64,000 nt of DNA from NCBI GenBank assembly GCA_033296725.1, contig MU857650.1:124001-188000 (forward strand), given 5' to 3'. The first letter of the stretch is position 1. Every line of letters starts with the position of its first letter. Origin of the DNA: Corynascus novoguineensis. Lineage: Eukaryota; Ascomycota; Sordariomycetes; Sordariales; Chaetomiaceae. Below, in pieces: positions 21,187 through 33,282 of this stretch. Made by a program: the position numbers and the translations under genes. The notes beneath the pieces were generated by a model that saw only the letters and a list, made by a program, of their open reading frames with translations, ran no database searches and was not told where the DNA came from.

Positions 21187-23356
21187 ATGGCGCAGCAGAG
21201 ACCTCGAGAGAAATAACACGATGCGGAAACTTCATTTGGAACGGTCGGCGTTTGGGGCAGGGGTCATGAAAAGAATGGAAAAGGATTTTCCTGGCTCGTT
21301 TGTATCAGCGTTCGGCGTTGCTAGGCTAATGGATTTCAGATGGGAAATGTTATCGCTACAATGCTAGCGAACTGCACTCGGAGATAATGAGAGCCTTTTC
21401 CCGTTCCCCGAAGTCGAATGTCTCCTCTATATGAGTTTGGAACATCTCCTTTGAGTCAAGGCTTGTGCTGTCGACAGCATACCAGCGTTCCAGAAATTTC
21501 TTAGTCAAAGCCAGTTCATCATCTCATTGTCCGAGAAATGACTGAATCCGATTTGTTGCGGCGCATCAAGCGGCGGTGAATGAGCGGGACATAAACGGGT
21601 TACACGTACCCCTCGTGATCGCGCTCAGCACTGCTCCGCCGGCCTTTCTGATCCTTCGGCCCCCACGGAGGAATCAGCCCTACGGCGACGAAGCCACACG
21701 TTACACAATGGCACTAGCGCTCACGTGTGAGCGGAACGACTTCTACGCCACTCGATCATGTCTTGGACGTCACTTTCAGATTTTGCCATGGAGACGTATA
21801 TCCCTAGAAACAAGACGGTCAAGCAATATGCTCTAAATATGTGTTACGATGCCACCTTCTGTATCCAGCTGACCGACCCGAGTAGGCCAGCCCGTCATCC
21901 ACAGATACGGCGGCATTACAGACATTATGACTACCCGGGTAGGAGGCGCTCACGAAGGGATATGGGATACAGCTTGACGCACACAAGCTTGGAGCGTGAG
22001 CCATACGAGAGAACATGATGATAGTGAAGAAGTGATTTCACGTAACGAATGCCGCCAGATGTGTTGTACTCAATGCCTGCCTTGCCTTTTTTGCAGCCTC
22101 CTTGTACCTTTTTCAGCCGGTGTCAAGCAGCGACAGGGACCACTTGCAAATTCCATTTATGCCAAGCATCGCATCAGCCCTGCCGGTGGTTAGTGGCATT
22201 GGCGGGCCATGTCTCAACGCCCTGCAGTTGGTCCCGCGAAGCTGGATTTGGCTGTGTCCCAGATCGACTTACTGGCAGATGCGGCAGGCTTTGCAGGGAG
22301 CTGCAGGAAAGCAAGTCGTCGTCATTGGGTCGGCTCACAGCGGCCCCGACACCAGCACACGTGTGACTCGCTCGAGATACGGATATCACCCGAGATGTAA
22401 GCGGGTTTTCTGGTTCGGTTTCCTGGCTCCATTGGCGTTGTGTCGTGGTCAATCGGTGCAGCCACCATTGCACAGGACCTTGCCAGTTCCCTGACACCTC
22501 GGGCCGTTGCCCTGCCGGACTCTGTGTCAACAGCTCGCGCGCATTCGTCCATCACCGCATGTTCTCCTTCTTTTCCTTGTCTGCTTGCTTACTTGCAGAT
22601 TGTAATGGACTGCCCTGTTCGCCTGCGTTTCCAATCATCTCACTGGACCACAGCCGACAATGGGGATAGCGCACAACATAGCCTCGTCCCGCCGCGCACC
22701 AGAGATCCTATCCTAAAATTTAGGCCAGACTCTCAATATGTTGCGCTTGTCTTGGGATCCGGTGATCGCGGATGGGAAAAGGCGGCCCCCAACTGCAGAG
22801 TACGTTTTACATGTCATTCTTTGTCCGGCACGGATGACACCGGTGGCGCCTTACGTTCGCTCCCGCGCCCTTTCCGCCGCGACCAAAGACCTCGTGGCCG
22901 AACTACCTCACCCTCCAAATTGCTGTGGGCATTGTTGTCCCGAGAACATCGGCCCCGATCACCGCCCCCTGCCGGGGACAGCGGTGTCTGGATGCCTCCC
23001 TGAGGCACACTCGGATCCTTCGTTTTGAGTTGTGTGTTTGGCGGCAAGTTGTCTCCAACGACTGACGCAACTGCTTAGTATACGGCCTTGGAAAACTAGT
23101 TTCTAGTCACAGTTACACAACCCTTGTGTTACAAGCCGCGTCTGTCCGTGTGACTGACATTTCTTCATTCTTTGTTCTTGTCTCTTTCGAGGGAGGTGGA
23201 TGGGGGTGGAAGATTTAAATACCCTGAGAGGACACTCTTGTTGGTCACCATCACTTCACCACAACATTTTAAGCAAGCAACCAAGACTAGACCTTTGTTA
23301 TTTTAACTCTCTGGCAATACTCTTTGATCACCTCGTCAACCCCGAAACATCAAGCA
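21187..23356. other. 2.2-kb intergenic, no gene recognised
   Basis: Many overlapping short frames on both strands, none with domain-like content or convincing splice pairs. The last 300 bp is the promoter and leader of the Pro-rich gene at 23357. Confidence 0.5.
23214..23221 (+). promoter_or_regulatory. TATA-like element (TTTAAATA)
   Basis: AT-only octamer about 135 bp upstream of ATG 23357, followed by a CA-rich leader of the kind common before fungal starts. Confidence 0.35.
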
Positions 23357-23635
23357 ATGATCTCGAAGCGCGGGATGTACCTCCCTGAGACGGAGATAGT
23401 CCCCTCTGATCTCCAAGGTGGCAACGACCCTTACATCACTGGCATCTTGAGCAACAGCTACGGTGCACTCGGCGTTAGTCGTTTTCATCACCAGACTAAG
23501 AACTACCGTCCCTCCTACCCCTGGAACCCTTACACCCTCCCCACCCCGGTGAAACCGCCGACGCCCCCTCCGAACCCTCAACCGGGCCCAATCCAGCCGC
23601 GGCCAAACGCACCAACTCCGCCAGACACGCCTTAG
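23357..23635 (+). CDS. Small Pro-rich protein, 92 aa, unknown
   Basis: One exon from the first ATG after a CA-rich leader to TAG. The N-terminal 55 residues look structured (MYLPETEIVPSDLQ, DPYITGILSNSYGALGVSRF). The last 35 residues are dominated by Pro with Asn, Gln and Thr (PVKPPTPPPNPQPGP). There is no signal peptide or membrane segment. I recognise no family. Support comes from the TATA-like element, the leader and the non-random composition. It could be a lineage-specific gene. Confidence 0.5.
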   Translation: MISKRGMYLPETEIVPSDLQGGNDPYITGILSNSYGALGVSRFHHQTKNYRPSYPWNPYTLPTPVKPPTPPPNPQPGPIQPRPNAPTPPDTP

Positions 23636-26047
23636 ATGGCACGGGAAACTTAGCACTTCATAGTATCTCACGGCACCAGATGGGAAAGTTTGGAGGTGTG
23701 GCTCGTCGGCCGGGTCACAGTTGCTGAGGTCCACTTGGTGGGGCACGGGAAGTTGGGTTTACTATACTTGTTACGACTAATTTCTCTGTTTGAGGAAGAT
23801 GCTTCTTGCGAGATTCATTGTAACTAGTAGAAGGTCTTATTTTTCTCTTGTCGAAGTTATGGTGCGTGGGAACGAAAATGTGGCTCCACATTTACCCCTT
23901 TCTCCCACTTACACGGATTGCTACGCCCGTCTATACTAGCATCAGATCATTTAGAGCATGTTACAATAAGTTGGATATTATACCCAGTCATTCCTTCAGC
24001 TAAAAAGAAGTATTTACGTCAGTTTAGAGGGTTCAAGACGCGTGTTTGTTGAGGTTGTGTCTTAAGGCTTCGGAGTGGACAGGTTGACAATATACATCTC
24101 TGTCAGCGCCTAAACTCCTAATGACGATGATGGATATAACAAGACCATGCGTTAGTCTTCATTCGGTGTGTCAAAGTAAGTTCCGAGAGATCTGCAAACC
24201 CGAGCGAGGGCAAGGGCAACGGGGACCCGAGCCCGATATAGTGCGAGAAACCACCGAACTCACAAGTACATTGCAGCAAATTCAAACCTACAAGAACTTT
24301 CTACAACCTCAAGAGTGTTACTGAGAGATCAAGGTATCGCTCCATTTAGTTGGCGTAGCATTCAAGTGACTTTGGGCGGAGGAATAGGGCTACTGACTAG
24401 CGCCGGTTGCAGCGAATCCGAGGATGACCTTCGGCTACACGCGGCGGGCCTGCATGCTTCTTCGCGTCGTCTGATGCTCGTTCAGCCTTATTACGCACAC
24501 TTATATGATGACGCCGAATTACCCGATGGTATGGTTTCGGGATCAGACGAGGCTCGGACCGCTCGGTTCCTTGTCTTCGGTCACTGCCACCACACCCACC
24601 CGGTGCACTGGCGCACAGGCACTCTGTGCGACCATGATGCAAGAGCATGGCTCAATCCTAAGAAAGCTGGCCCGTTTACTTTCTGTGGTATTCATATTTT
24701 GGGGTCGTTGCTGGTAGCCAGTGCCGCATAGGTACCGAAGAGTCGAGAGCGGATGGGGGCCGCGGTCCCCCCCGTCCCATACGAAGGATTCGGTTCGCTC
24801 GGGTCCGAGCTGACGGATCGTACCCAGGCCCCAAAACCTGGTTCTATTAGCTTCCGAACTTCAAAGCTCCCAGTTAGCGACTTGTCTCGTCCTCGGGCTG
24901 CGGTAGAGTCTCGTATGCATCGCACTTGAATGCTGACTTCCGTCCTACAGTGCGCGGCCCCCAACCGGCCGCATGGTTCGTGGTGACGTCTAGACATGAC
25001 CTGATGCTCCCTGCATTGTACTCAATCCATGTAAATGCTGAAAGGGTCCTTTTGTGTTGCTTCCCAAATGAATGGCCATGCATCAAAGTCGCCAGTTGCC
25101 GAAAAAAGGTGCGTCGGTGGTACCGCGATAAGATTCCAATGGCCTCCAGTGAAACCAGTCCCAAAGAATAATTCCGACTTCTGAGGTTGGCGAGACCCCA
25201 AGATTCACCCAGCGATGGTGTTGAATGCTGCCAAAAACGACGTTAAAAGGCTGTTACAGATGCAATGTCGGCGGCGTGACCACGTCAAATATGGAGAGTT
25301 GGACAGATCGTCGCAATCATCGCAATTCAAGCGACGATAATATCATGATGGGGTCGTACCTGCAAACAGAGCTTCAGATCCTTCATTAGTTCACTAGCTA
25401 TTCGTCGAACCCATGAGCTGAACAAGTCCAGTCCTTCTATCGCTTGGACCGCCACTCAGACCAGAGCTGACTCAGATTATGGCTGCTTAGCGAACCATCT
25501 CAGCTAGTTATTTTATTTGGTACACATAGCCTTTGTTTGGTGCCATTGTTAGTTCTCGATGTTGCCGTTGAATTTGGGGTAATGAATGCACGACCAAGGC
25601 GTTTCGTTCACTGAATCTCGGTTTCCTCTCAGACCGTTGGAAAGGACCTAATGTCGGCAAGCTGAGCTGTGTCGACGATGGGAGGTTGTTCCTGTGCCAG
25701 CCGCAGATCCATGCACGCCAGGTCCGGGGCATTCCACCTGCCCCTCATTGGAGCGCTGGCTTTGTGGGGCCTCACCAGGCGAGCGCAAACTGATAAAGAG
25801 AATTTTAGGCGCGATAACGACTGCGCCCAGCAAAATTTCGAGGGAGCGCGGGGCAATTTCCATCGCCGACCACAAAACCCGCGCCTCATCAGCACCCAAC
25901 TTCGGGCTATCCTCCTCTGTTGCACATAGTTTTTCGCACACGCGCATTTCTGTCAAGGTCTTGTGCCGTCTTGCACCGTGCTGCGAGGACTTGGGAGCCC
26001 CGAAGCTACTGAAACCTTATACTACACCCCCCTCCTCGCCGCCGACC
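23636..26047. other. 2.4-kb intergenic upstream of the ABC ATPase
   Basis: No recognisable gene. The final 354 bp stays open in the frame of the downstream ABC protein but contains no ATG. A 138-codon frame at 24315-24731 lacks domain-like sequence. Confidence 0.5.
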
Positions 26048-29000
26048 ATGACGGTGCCCATCAAGCCGCCTGATGGCTTCGCTCCAGCGCCTACGCAAGC
26101 CGAGGTCGCGTCTCTAATCAACACCATTTTCACTGCCAAAACCTCGAACGCCTCGATCGAAGCCTGCTATGGGCTGTGCGAGCTTCTGCTCAGCTCAGTC
26201 GGCTTTCAGGGCCTGCACGGGTACGGGATCCTCGCCGAGGTCAAGAAGGCCGCCGCCGACAAGAAAAGCGGTCTCCGCCGCGAGAGCGCCCAGAATCTGC
26301 TTGGCGCCCTTTTTGAACGTTTCCCGCCACGCCAGCCAATAAGCGAGGTTGTTTTCCTTCTCCAGGATGGCGGCATGCTTGGTTGCGCCCTCGATGCGCT
26401 CGCCGACAAAGGTTCTGTCGTTCGCGACGCTGCCCAGTACGGAATCGACGCGCTCTTCGCCAACCTGAGCGCCGAGGCCTTGGTGGCTGGTCTTTTGCCT
26501 GCGCTCACCGAATACATTAAGAAATCCGGCGGCAAGTGGCAGGGCGTTGTCGGTGCGCTCAAGCTGATGCAGAAGATGGCCGACAAGGCCAAGATCACGA
26601 TTGGGAGTACAAAGGAACAGGCGCAGGAGCAAGACTTTCTGCGCGAGGCAATGGGCTCCAAACTCGCCGCCCTTATTCCGGTTGTTGAAAACTGTATGCT
26701 TGACATGAAAAGCGAGGTGGAGAAGCAGGCCGTCAAGACGATGAACTCTCTGACTACCCTACTCTCCAACGACGATGTTGCACCGAGGATCCCCCAACTT
26801 ATTGACACAATGCACCACCCCTCGGCTGAGACATTGCAGAAAGCCATCCACGCCCTATCCCAGACTACTTTCGTTGCCATTGTCACATCGCCTGTCCTGG
26901 CTCTTCTCACGCCTTTCCTCGAGCGCTCCCTCAATAACCCAACCACGCCCCAAGAAGTTCTCCGTCAGACGGTTGTTATTACCGAGAATTTGACCAAGCT
27001 CGTCCATGACCCAATTGAGGCCCGGACATTCTTACCGAAGCTTCAACCCGGCGTCAAGAGTGTCGTAAACAGGGCTTCCTTGCCTGAGGTGCGAGAGCTT
27101 GCGACGCGGGCTTTGGGCGTGATGGACAAGGCCATGGGGAACGACAAGACGGCCGTTGTTGAGAGGACCGCTGCCGACGATGTGGCCAAGATTCTTGACG
27201 ACGAAATCAAGAACAACGGTGGCCTCTCTGGTGACCTGAACGCTTACAACGTGGCGCGCCCATACATATCCGAGATGGTCAGCGAAGACGTGAACCATCG
27301 GCAACTGGATCGCATCCCTGCCAACATCACACCGTATCTCCAGTTCCTAACGCCTGCGGCCGAGGCCATCGCTGCTTCCATTCATAAGTTCTACGTTGAG
27401 GAAGACCACCGCAAGTATGGGGTACCAGAAAAGGAGGACGACGGCGAGATCGAGATCGTCAATGCCGACTTCTCGCTCGCTTACGGCGGTATGCTGCTGC
27501 TGTCGCATACCAACTTGAGGCTGCTCAAGGGTCATCGTTACGGCCTCTGCGGTAGGAACGGTGCTGGCAAATCTACGCTGATGAAGAGCATCGCTAGTGG
27601 CAAGTTGGAAGGTTTCCCCCCTCAAGACGTGTTGCGGACCTGCTACGTCGAACACAACCAGGGTGAGGATGCCGACATTAGCATCCTGGAGTTCATGTGC
27701 AAGGACCCAACCATTGCGAAGGAAGGAAGAGAGAGGATCTCGGCCGTTCTGGAAGAGTTTGGTTTTACTTCTGGCCCCGAAGGCCGCCAGTCTCAGAAAG
27801 TCGGCTCGCTGTCCGGCGGTTGGAAGATGAAGCTAGCTCTCGCTCGCGCCATGCTGCAGAGGGCGGACGTCTTGCTGCTGGACGAACCTACCAACCATCT
27901 CGATGTAGCCAACATCAAGTGGCTTGAGAACTACCTCAAGACCCACACTGAAATCACCAGCTTAATCGTATCCCACGACTCTGGGTTCTTGGATGAGGTT
28001 ACGACCGACATTTATCATTACGAGCCGAATAAGAAACTCGGCCACTACAAGGGGAATCTTGCTGCTTTCGTCAAGGTTCGCCCGGAGGCCAAGAGCTACT
28101 ACACGCTGTCGGCGTCGAACGTGCAGTTCAAGTTCCCACCGCCGGGCATTTTGTCGGGCGTCAAGTCTCAAACCCGTGCTATCATACGCATGACGAACGT
28201 CTCATACACGTATCCGAACGCGCCAAAACCTTCGCTGAGCGATGTGTCCTGTCAGCTCTCGCTGTCGTCTCGTGTGGCCATTATCGGCCCCAACGGTGCT
28301 GGCAAGTCGACGCTGATCAAGCTGCTTACGGGTGAGGTAATTCCCACTTCTGGTAAGGTGGAGAAGCACCCAAACCTCCGTATCGGGTACATCAAGCAGC
28401 ACGCGCTGGAGCACGTCGAGATGCATCTGGAGAAGACTCCCAACCAGTATCTGCAGTGGCGATATGCTCATGGAGACGACCGTGAGGTGCACATGAAACA
28501 GACGCGCATTCTGTCCGAGAAGGACCGGGAGCAGATGGACAAGTATGTCGACGTTGGCGATGGAAAGGGCAAGCGCCAAATTGAGGCTCTTGTCGGTCGC
28601 CAGAAGTACAAGAAGACTTTCCAATACGAAGTGTAAGTGCTCCGTCTCTTCGAAGTTTGGGTTCCTGTTTTTAAAGATACTGATATTTTCCCCTAAAGGA
28701 AATGGCGCAACTTCCTACCCAAGCACAACACGCAAATCTCTCGGGAAACCCTTCTTGAGCTCGGCTTCGACAAGCTCGTCCAGGAGTTTGACGACCACGA
28801 AGCGTCGCGCGAAGGTCTTGGGTATCGCGAGCTGCAGCCGTCGGTCATCAGTAAACATTTCGAGGATCTCGGCCTCGACCCGGAGATCGCCAACCACAAC
28901 GAGATCGGCTCCCTCTCTGGCGGGCAAAAAGTTAAGGTAGTCATCGCCGGCGCCATGTGGAACAACCCGCACTTGCTGGTGCTTGACGAACCGACCAACT

Positions 29001-29464
29001 TCTTGGACCGCGACTCTCTCGGCGGTTTGGCGGTGGCAATCCGTGACTTTAAGGGCGGCGTGGTCATGATTTCGCACAACGAAGAGTTTGTGGGTGCTCT
29101 CGCGTCGGAGCAATGGCACGTGCTGGACGGGCGGGTTGCGCACCGAGGCGCGTCGCAAGCGGCGCTCGACCGGTTCGAGGATAGCGGCGCGAGCAAACCC
29201 GCCTCGGCCATTACGAGCGGGCTCAATAGCCCTGTGCCGAGCTCAAGCGTAGTCAGCAGCGCGGTCAACAGCGGGGCCGAGGACAACGGGACCGTTCCGG
29301 CCGTCACGGGGGAGAGCATGAAGTTTAAGGCCAAGAAGAAGAAGAAGCTGACTAAGAAGGAGCTCAAGGAGAAGGAGGTGCGCAGGAGGCTCAGGCATAT
29401 CGAGTGGCTGAACAGTCCCAAGGGTACGCCGAAGCCGCCGGACACGGACGACGAGGCGGAGTAA
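26048..29464 (+). CDS. elf1: EF3-like ABC ATPase, New1/Elf1 type
   Basis: Exons 26048-28632 and 28699-29464 are joined across a 66-nt intron (GTAAGT...AAAG), giving 1116 aa. HEAT-like repeats fill residues ~20-370. ABC1 has Walker A GRNGAGKST (~502), signature LSGGW (~588) and DEPTNHLD (~610). ABC2 has GPNGAGKST (~746), LSGGQ (~934) and DEPTNFLD (~957), with a chromodomain-like insert (GRQKYKKTFQYEVKW) between them. The Lys-rich tail ends WLNSPKGTPKPPDTDDE. The insert KWRNFLPKHNT and the tail fit S. pombe Elf1/yeast New1 rather than eEF3, which has a longer insert. New1 acts in translation termination and recycling; Elf1 was named for mRNA export. The Asn/Gln-rich prion N-terminus of yeast New1 is absent. 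Confidence 0.9.
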
Positions 29465-31762
29465 TAAAACAAGGTGGCGGACAGTCGGCATGGGAAATGA
29501 TTGGGAGAGCGTATATGGGGTGCGAGAGATGCATTGGCGGGCGGTTTGCTGTCTGCCGGGTTCATCATGTTCGGTGAGCGACTCTTAGATTGCGTGTGGC
29601 ATTTCTGGGTTGGAAAGAAAAGTACGGGATAGAGATGGGGATACAGGCGTTTTGGTGCTAGCTCAATAGAGGCGCTTTGAACTTATCCGGTTGGGTTTGG
29701 AGTCTATGTTTGAGTATTCCGTGTTCCTCGTAGTGATTCAAATACACGTCAAGGAATTGGCCTTGAAGCAACCTCGTCCCTGATCATCCTATACCTCCTT
29801 CCCTTCCTGTGGTGTTCGCTATGGTATGTTGCACGATGAAAGAGGAAGGCAGCTGCTGTGGCCCTTCTCATCAACGTGGACGCATTCATATTTTGGGTTA
29901 GGTTGCCGTCGTCGTACATGTCCAAGTCCCGGAAGCAAAGCCTGCCGAGGACGACTTCGACATGTGGGAGGCGTAGTTGAAGTTGTGCAACTCCCTCTCA
30001 CTTTGCTGTCGCGTGGTGGCGGGGATCATAGACCTCCACCAACCCACCCACCCACACGGAACGTTTCTGTCATCTTGGTCGAACCCTGACGGCGATGGAT
30101 GAGATCCGCTCTCGCCTCGTGGCCAAGTGGGGCCTTCGACGGGAAGGAAAATCATGATCAACATAACCACGGCATTGGAATGCCGGAACCCTAGCGCATG
30201 TACACTACAAATGGCAGCACACGTAGTCCCGCTATTCATATGAGAGCCTTACTCTAGCATCCCTTCTTGATCTGGATCCATTCTGTTCCAAGAACAATCC
30301 TGCTGAGACTCACTGACGCAGAATAGGTGCGATTAGCGACGAGATTCTTCCATTTGCGCAACTGGAGCAACCTCGGTTCCAGCGACTCCAGTTTTATCAC
30401 CTAAAGATCCTTCCAACAAACAAATATATTGGAGGCTCTATCTATCGGTGCATGCCAAAATTGTTCCAGAAGGCGTGCGGCTGAAACCATTCCAATTCTT
30501 TTTGACGCCAACGCCGGAATTAGCAAGCGCTATCGAAGCCGTTGAGACAATGGTTGAAAAATGCCCTTTGAAAATTCAGTATTACCTGATACTTTACAGT
30601 ATTGTACAATACAGTTTCAGTTATTGTATTGACACAACCGTATCGGTACGAGTTGTGAAATCTGTCAAAGTCGTCTTTTTGCTCCGAACCCCAGCAAGCG
30701 TCACATTCAAATCAAGGTCTTCCCCTCCATGCACTACAGAGACTCACATAGAGGGCATGCCCCGCTTCTTTTACACTACCAGAATGTCAAACTCCGATAA
30801 TGTCTCTCGTGGCTTTCGCGGCGTCGGCTACGAAAGGCTGTGAAAGGCTGCGAAAATGGACTCGGAGACTGGAGTGAGCTGGCGACGGGAGCTGGGAGCT
30901 AAAAGAGGAATACAGGGTCCAGACACGCGCACTTAGCGGGGGTCCCTGCCGCTAAACCCTGCTGGGCACACTTGCCTGTTTGCCCTGTCGATGCTCGGAC
31001 CAAGGGCTGGGCAGGCACGGCAGGGGCCAGGCGCCATCTAGATCCGGGAGGAACGGCAAGCCGAGACCATCCCTGCCAGCGTATCGCTCCACTGAATTGA
31101 AGCCACAGAGCCCAACTGGATCCTTGCGCTCCGTCAACGTTACACCACACGACGCTCAATGGTGCACACACTCACCAGGCGATGTGATATCCGGGCATGG
31201 CCAAGCCTGGGCCTCGGCACGGCGGCGACCAGATTTGGAGAATTGGAGCCAGAATGCAGTGCGCAGCTTCTATGCGAGGAGGTCCTCCACCTCAGCTACC
31301 ACCCTGCCGTGGCGTCGGGTCTCGGTGCCCCATCTCTGGTCGGTATGTTGAGGCTGTTAAGCAGAACACCTGACATTCGTCTTCGTCCTTGATCCATGAA
31401 ATTTGAGCTGTTGAGGCTTGCAATTTTTACTTGAGTTCTTGGCTCGAAGACGTCTCTCGTTTTGCGTAGTATCGGCGTTGCCGTTGGGTCTAGGCTCGTG
31501 TTGTTGTTGACTAGTCTCCAGCGACTACCGCGAGCACAATAAGCTCCCCGCCACTCATTTGACAGTCTACGAGGGTTACCAAAAGACTGCTGGCATCTGC
31601 ATACGACATCAGACAACGACACTCGTTTTCTGGGATTGCGCCTTCTCTTGCCCTCTACATCCTCCAGCGTCGATCGCTCTCCTCCTCTTCTTGTCCGGCT
31701 TAACAAGCAGCTGGTCCGTGAACTAAGAGACCACAGCGGCAGCCGCCCTGCCGTATTCTTTC
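29465..31762. other. 2.3-kb intergenic, no gene recognised
   Basis: 3' flank of the ABC ATPase and promoter/leader of the GH16 gene (C/T-rich from about 31560). A small perfect palindrome, TATTGTACAATA, lies near 30600-30611. No gene-like frame was found. Confidence 0.5.
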
Positions 31763-33282
31763 ATGGATAATAACGACTACTTCGGCCGTCCGGCCGTTAA
31801 TGTGTCATTGGCTTCTACCGCCGCCCCAACCCCTCAACGGCCCGGGACGCCGAGCGAGTCCCTCGAACGCAACCCCTTCGGCGACGGCGTTGAATCGCAA
31901 GCGTCGCACCGGTCATCCAGAAACAATAACAATCCATTTGCTAGCCCCTCGGGCTCGCGCCCTGCCAGCAGTTTCGACTCGGCGTCAGCCTTGGGTCGAT
32001 TTGACGGCGGCGAGCGTTACTTCCACTCACGTCGAGTGCGCAAGGGCGAGATCGAGAAGCCGTGGACGAAGCAGACGGACCCCAAGGAGAAGTGGGTTAC
32101 GATTCTGCCTATCATCGGCATCATCATTGGCCTGGGCATCTCGGGCTTTCTGGTGTGGGACGGCATCCGTAGTGTGGTCAAGCACAAGTACTGCCCCGTT
32201 CTCGAGGAAGACTGGTCGCAAGGCTTCAACGAGAAGGTGTGGATGAAGGAGGTACAGGTTAACGGGTTTGGGTACGTCTCCCCCAATATCTGAATATTGA
32301 GTTATATCGTTTGCACAAAAGAGGGGTACTGATACGGACATTCAGAAATGGCGAATTTGAGCAGACCACGTCGGGCGATCAGAACGTCTACATCGAGAAC
32401 GGCAACCTCATTATCAAGGCGACTCCTCAGGACGATGCCCTGATGCAAAAGAACCACAAGATCGATCTGCTCAAGGACGGCACCTGCACGTCAACCAACC
32501 CGGCGTCGTGTATTGCCTACACCAACATCACGGCCGGCAACTCGTCCATCGTCCCCCCCGTGCTCTCGGGCCGCATCAACACGCGGCGTGGAGCCTCCAT
32601 CAAGTACGGGCGCGTCGAGGTAACGGCCAAGCTGCCGGCAGGCGACTGGCTCTGGCCGGCTATCTGGATGATGCCGGTCGACTCCAAGTACGGGCCGTGG
32701 CCGGCGTCTGGCGAGATTGACATCATGGAGTCGCGGGGCAACAACTACACGCACCCGCAAGGAGGCAACAACATCATTTCATCGGCGCTGCACTGGGGGC
32801 CGGACCCGGCCAACGATGCGTGGTGGCGGACCAATGTAAAGCGGCAGGCGCTGCACACGACTTACTCGGCGGGGTTCAACACGTTCGGGATCGAGTGGTC
32901 GCAGAAGTACCTCTTCACCTACGTAAACTCGCGCCTGCTGCAGGTACTCTACGTCAACTTTGACGTACCCCTTTGGTCGCGCGGCAACTTCCCCGTGCAG
33001 GACAGCAACGGCACGCGCATCGAGGACGCCTGGGGCCACACTGGCCGGCCGCAGACACCCTTCGACCAACCCTTCTACCTCATCCTCAACTTAGCAGTCG
33101 GCGGCACCAACGGCTGGTTCGAGGACAACGTCAACGGCAAGCCCTGGCTCGACGGCTCCCCCAACGCCCGCAAAGACTTTTGGCAGGCCAAGAACCGCTG
33201 GCTGCCCACCTGGACCCAGCCGCAGATGGAGGTGAGCAAGGTCGTCATGCTGCAGCAATGCGATGGGGACGAGGATCTTTAG
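31763..33282 (+). CDS. Membrane-anchored GH16 beta-glucanase-like protein
   Basis: Exons 31763-32271 and 32346-33282 are joined across a 74-nt intron (GTACGT...TCAG), giving 481 aa. There is no signal peptide; residues 1-105 are cytosolic-type, Ser/Asn/Pro-rich, with a basic stretch (RRVRKGE). One membrane helix (about 111-133, ILPIIGIIIGLGISGFLVW) makes it type II, placing the catalytic part in the lumen or outside. The GH16 domain (about 160-475) has the motif SGEIDIMES with Glu293 as nucleophile and Glu298 as acid/base, plus WPAIWMMP and LNLAVGG. N-glycosylation sequons are present (NITAGNSS). The family acts on beta-1,3/1,6-glucan; similar fungal proteins remodel cell wall. Exact substrate is inferred. 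Confidence 0.9.

Noticed and set aside
22440..23003. 187-codon plus-strand frame
   Set aside because: No domain-like segment, overlaps several equally long frames on both strands, and lacks a leader or splice signals.
24315..24731. 138-codon plus-strand frame
   Set aside because: Composition is mixed and non-domain-like, there is no promoter-like leader, and it overlaps other equally random frames.
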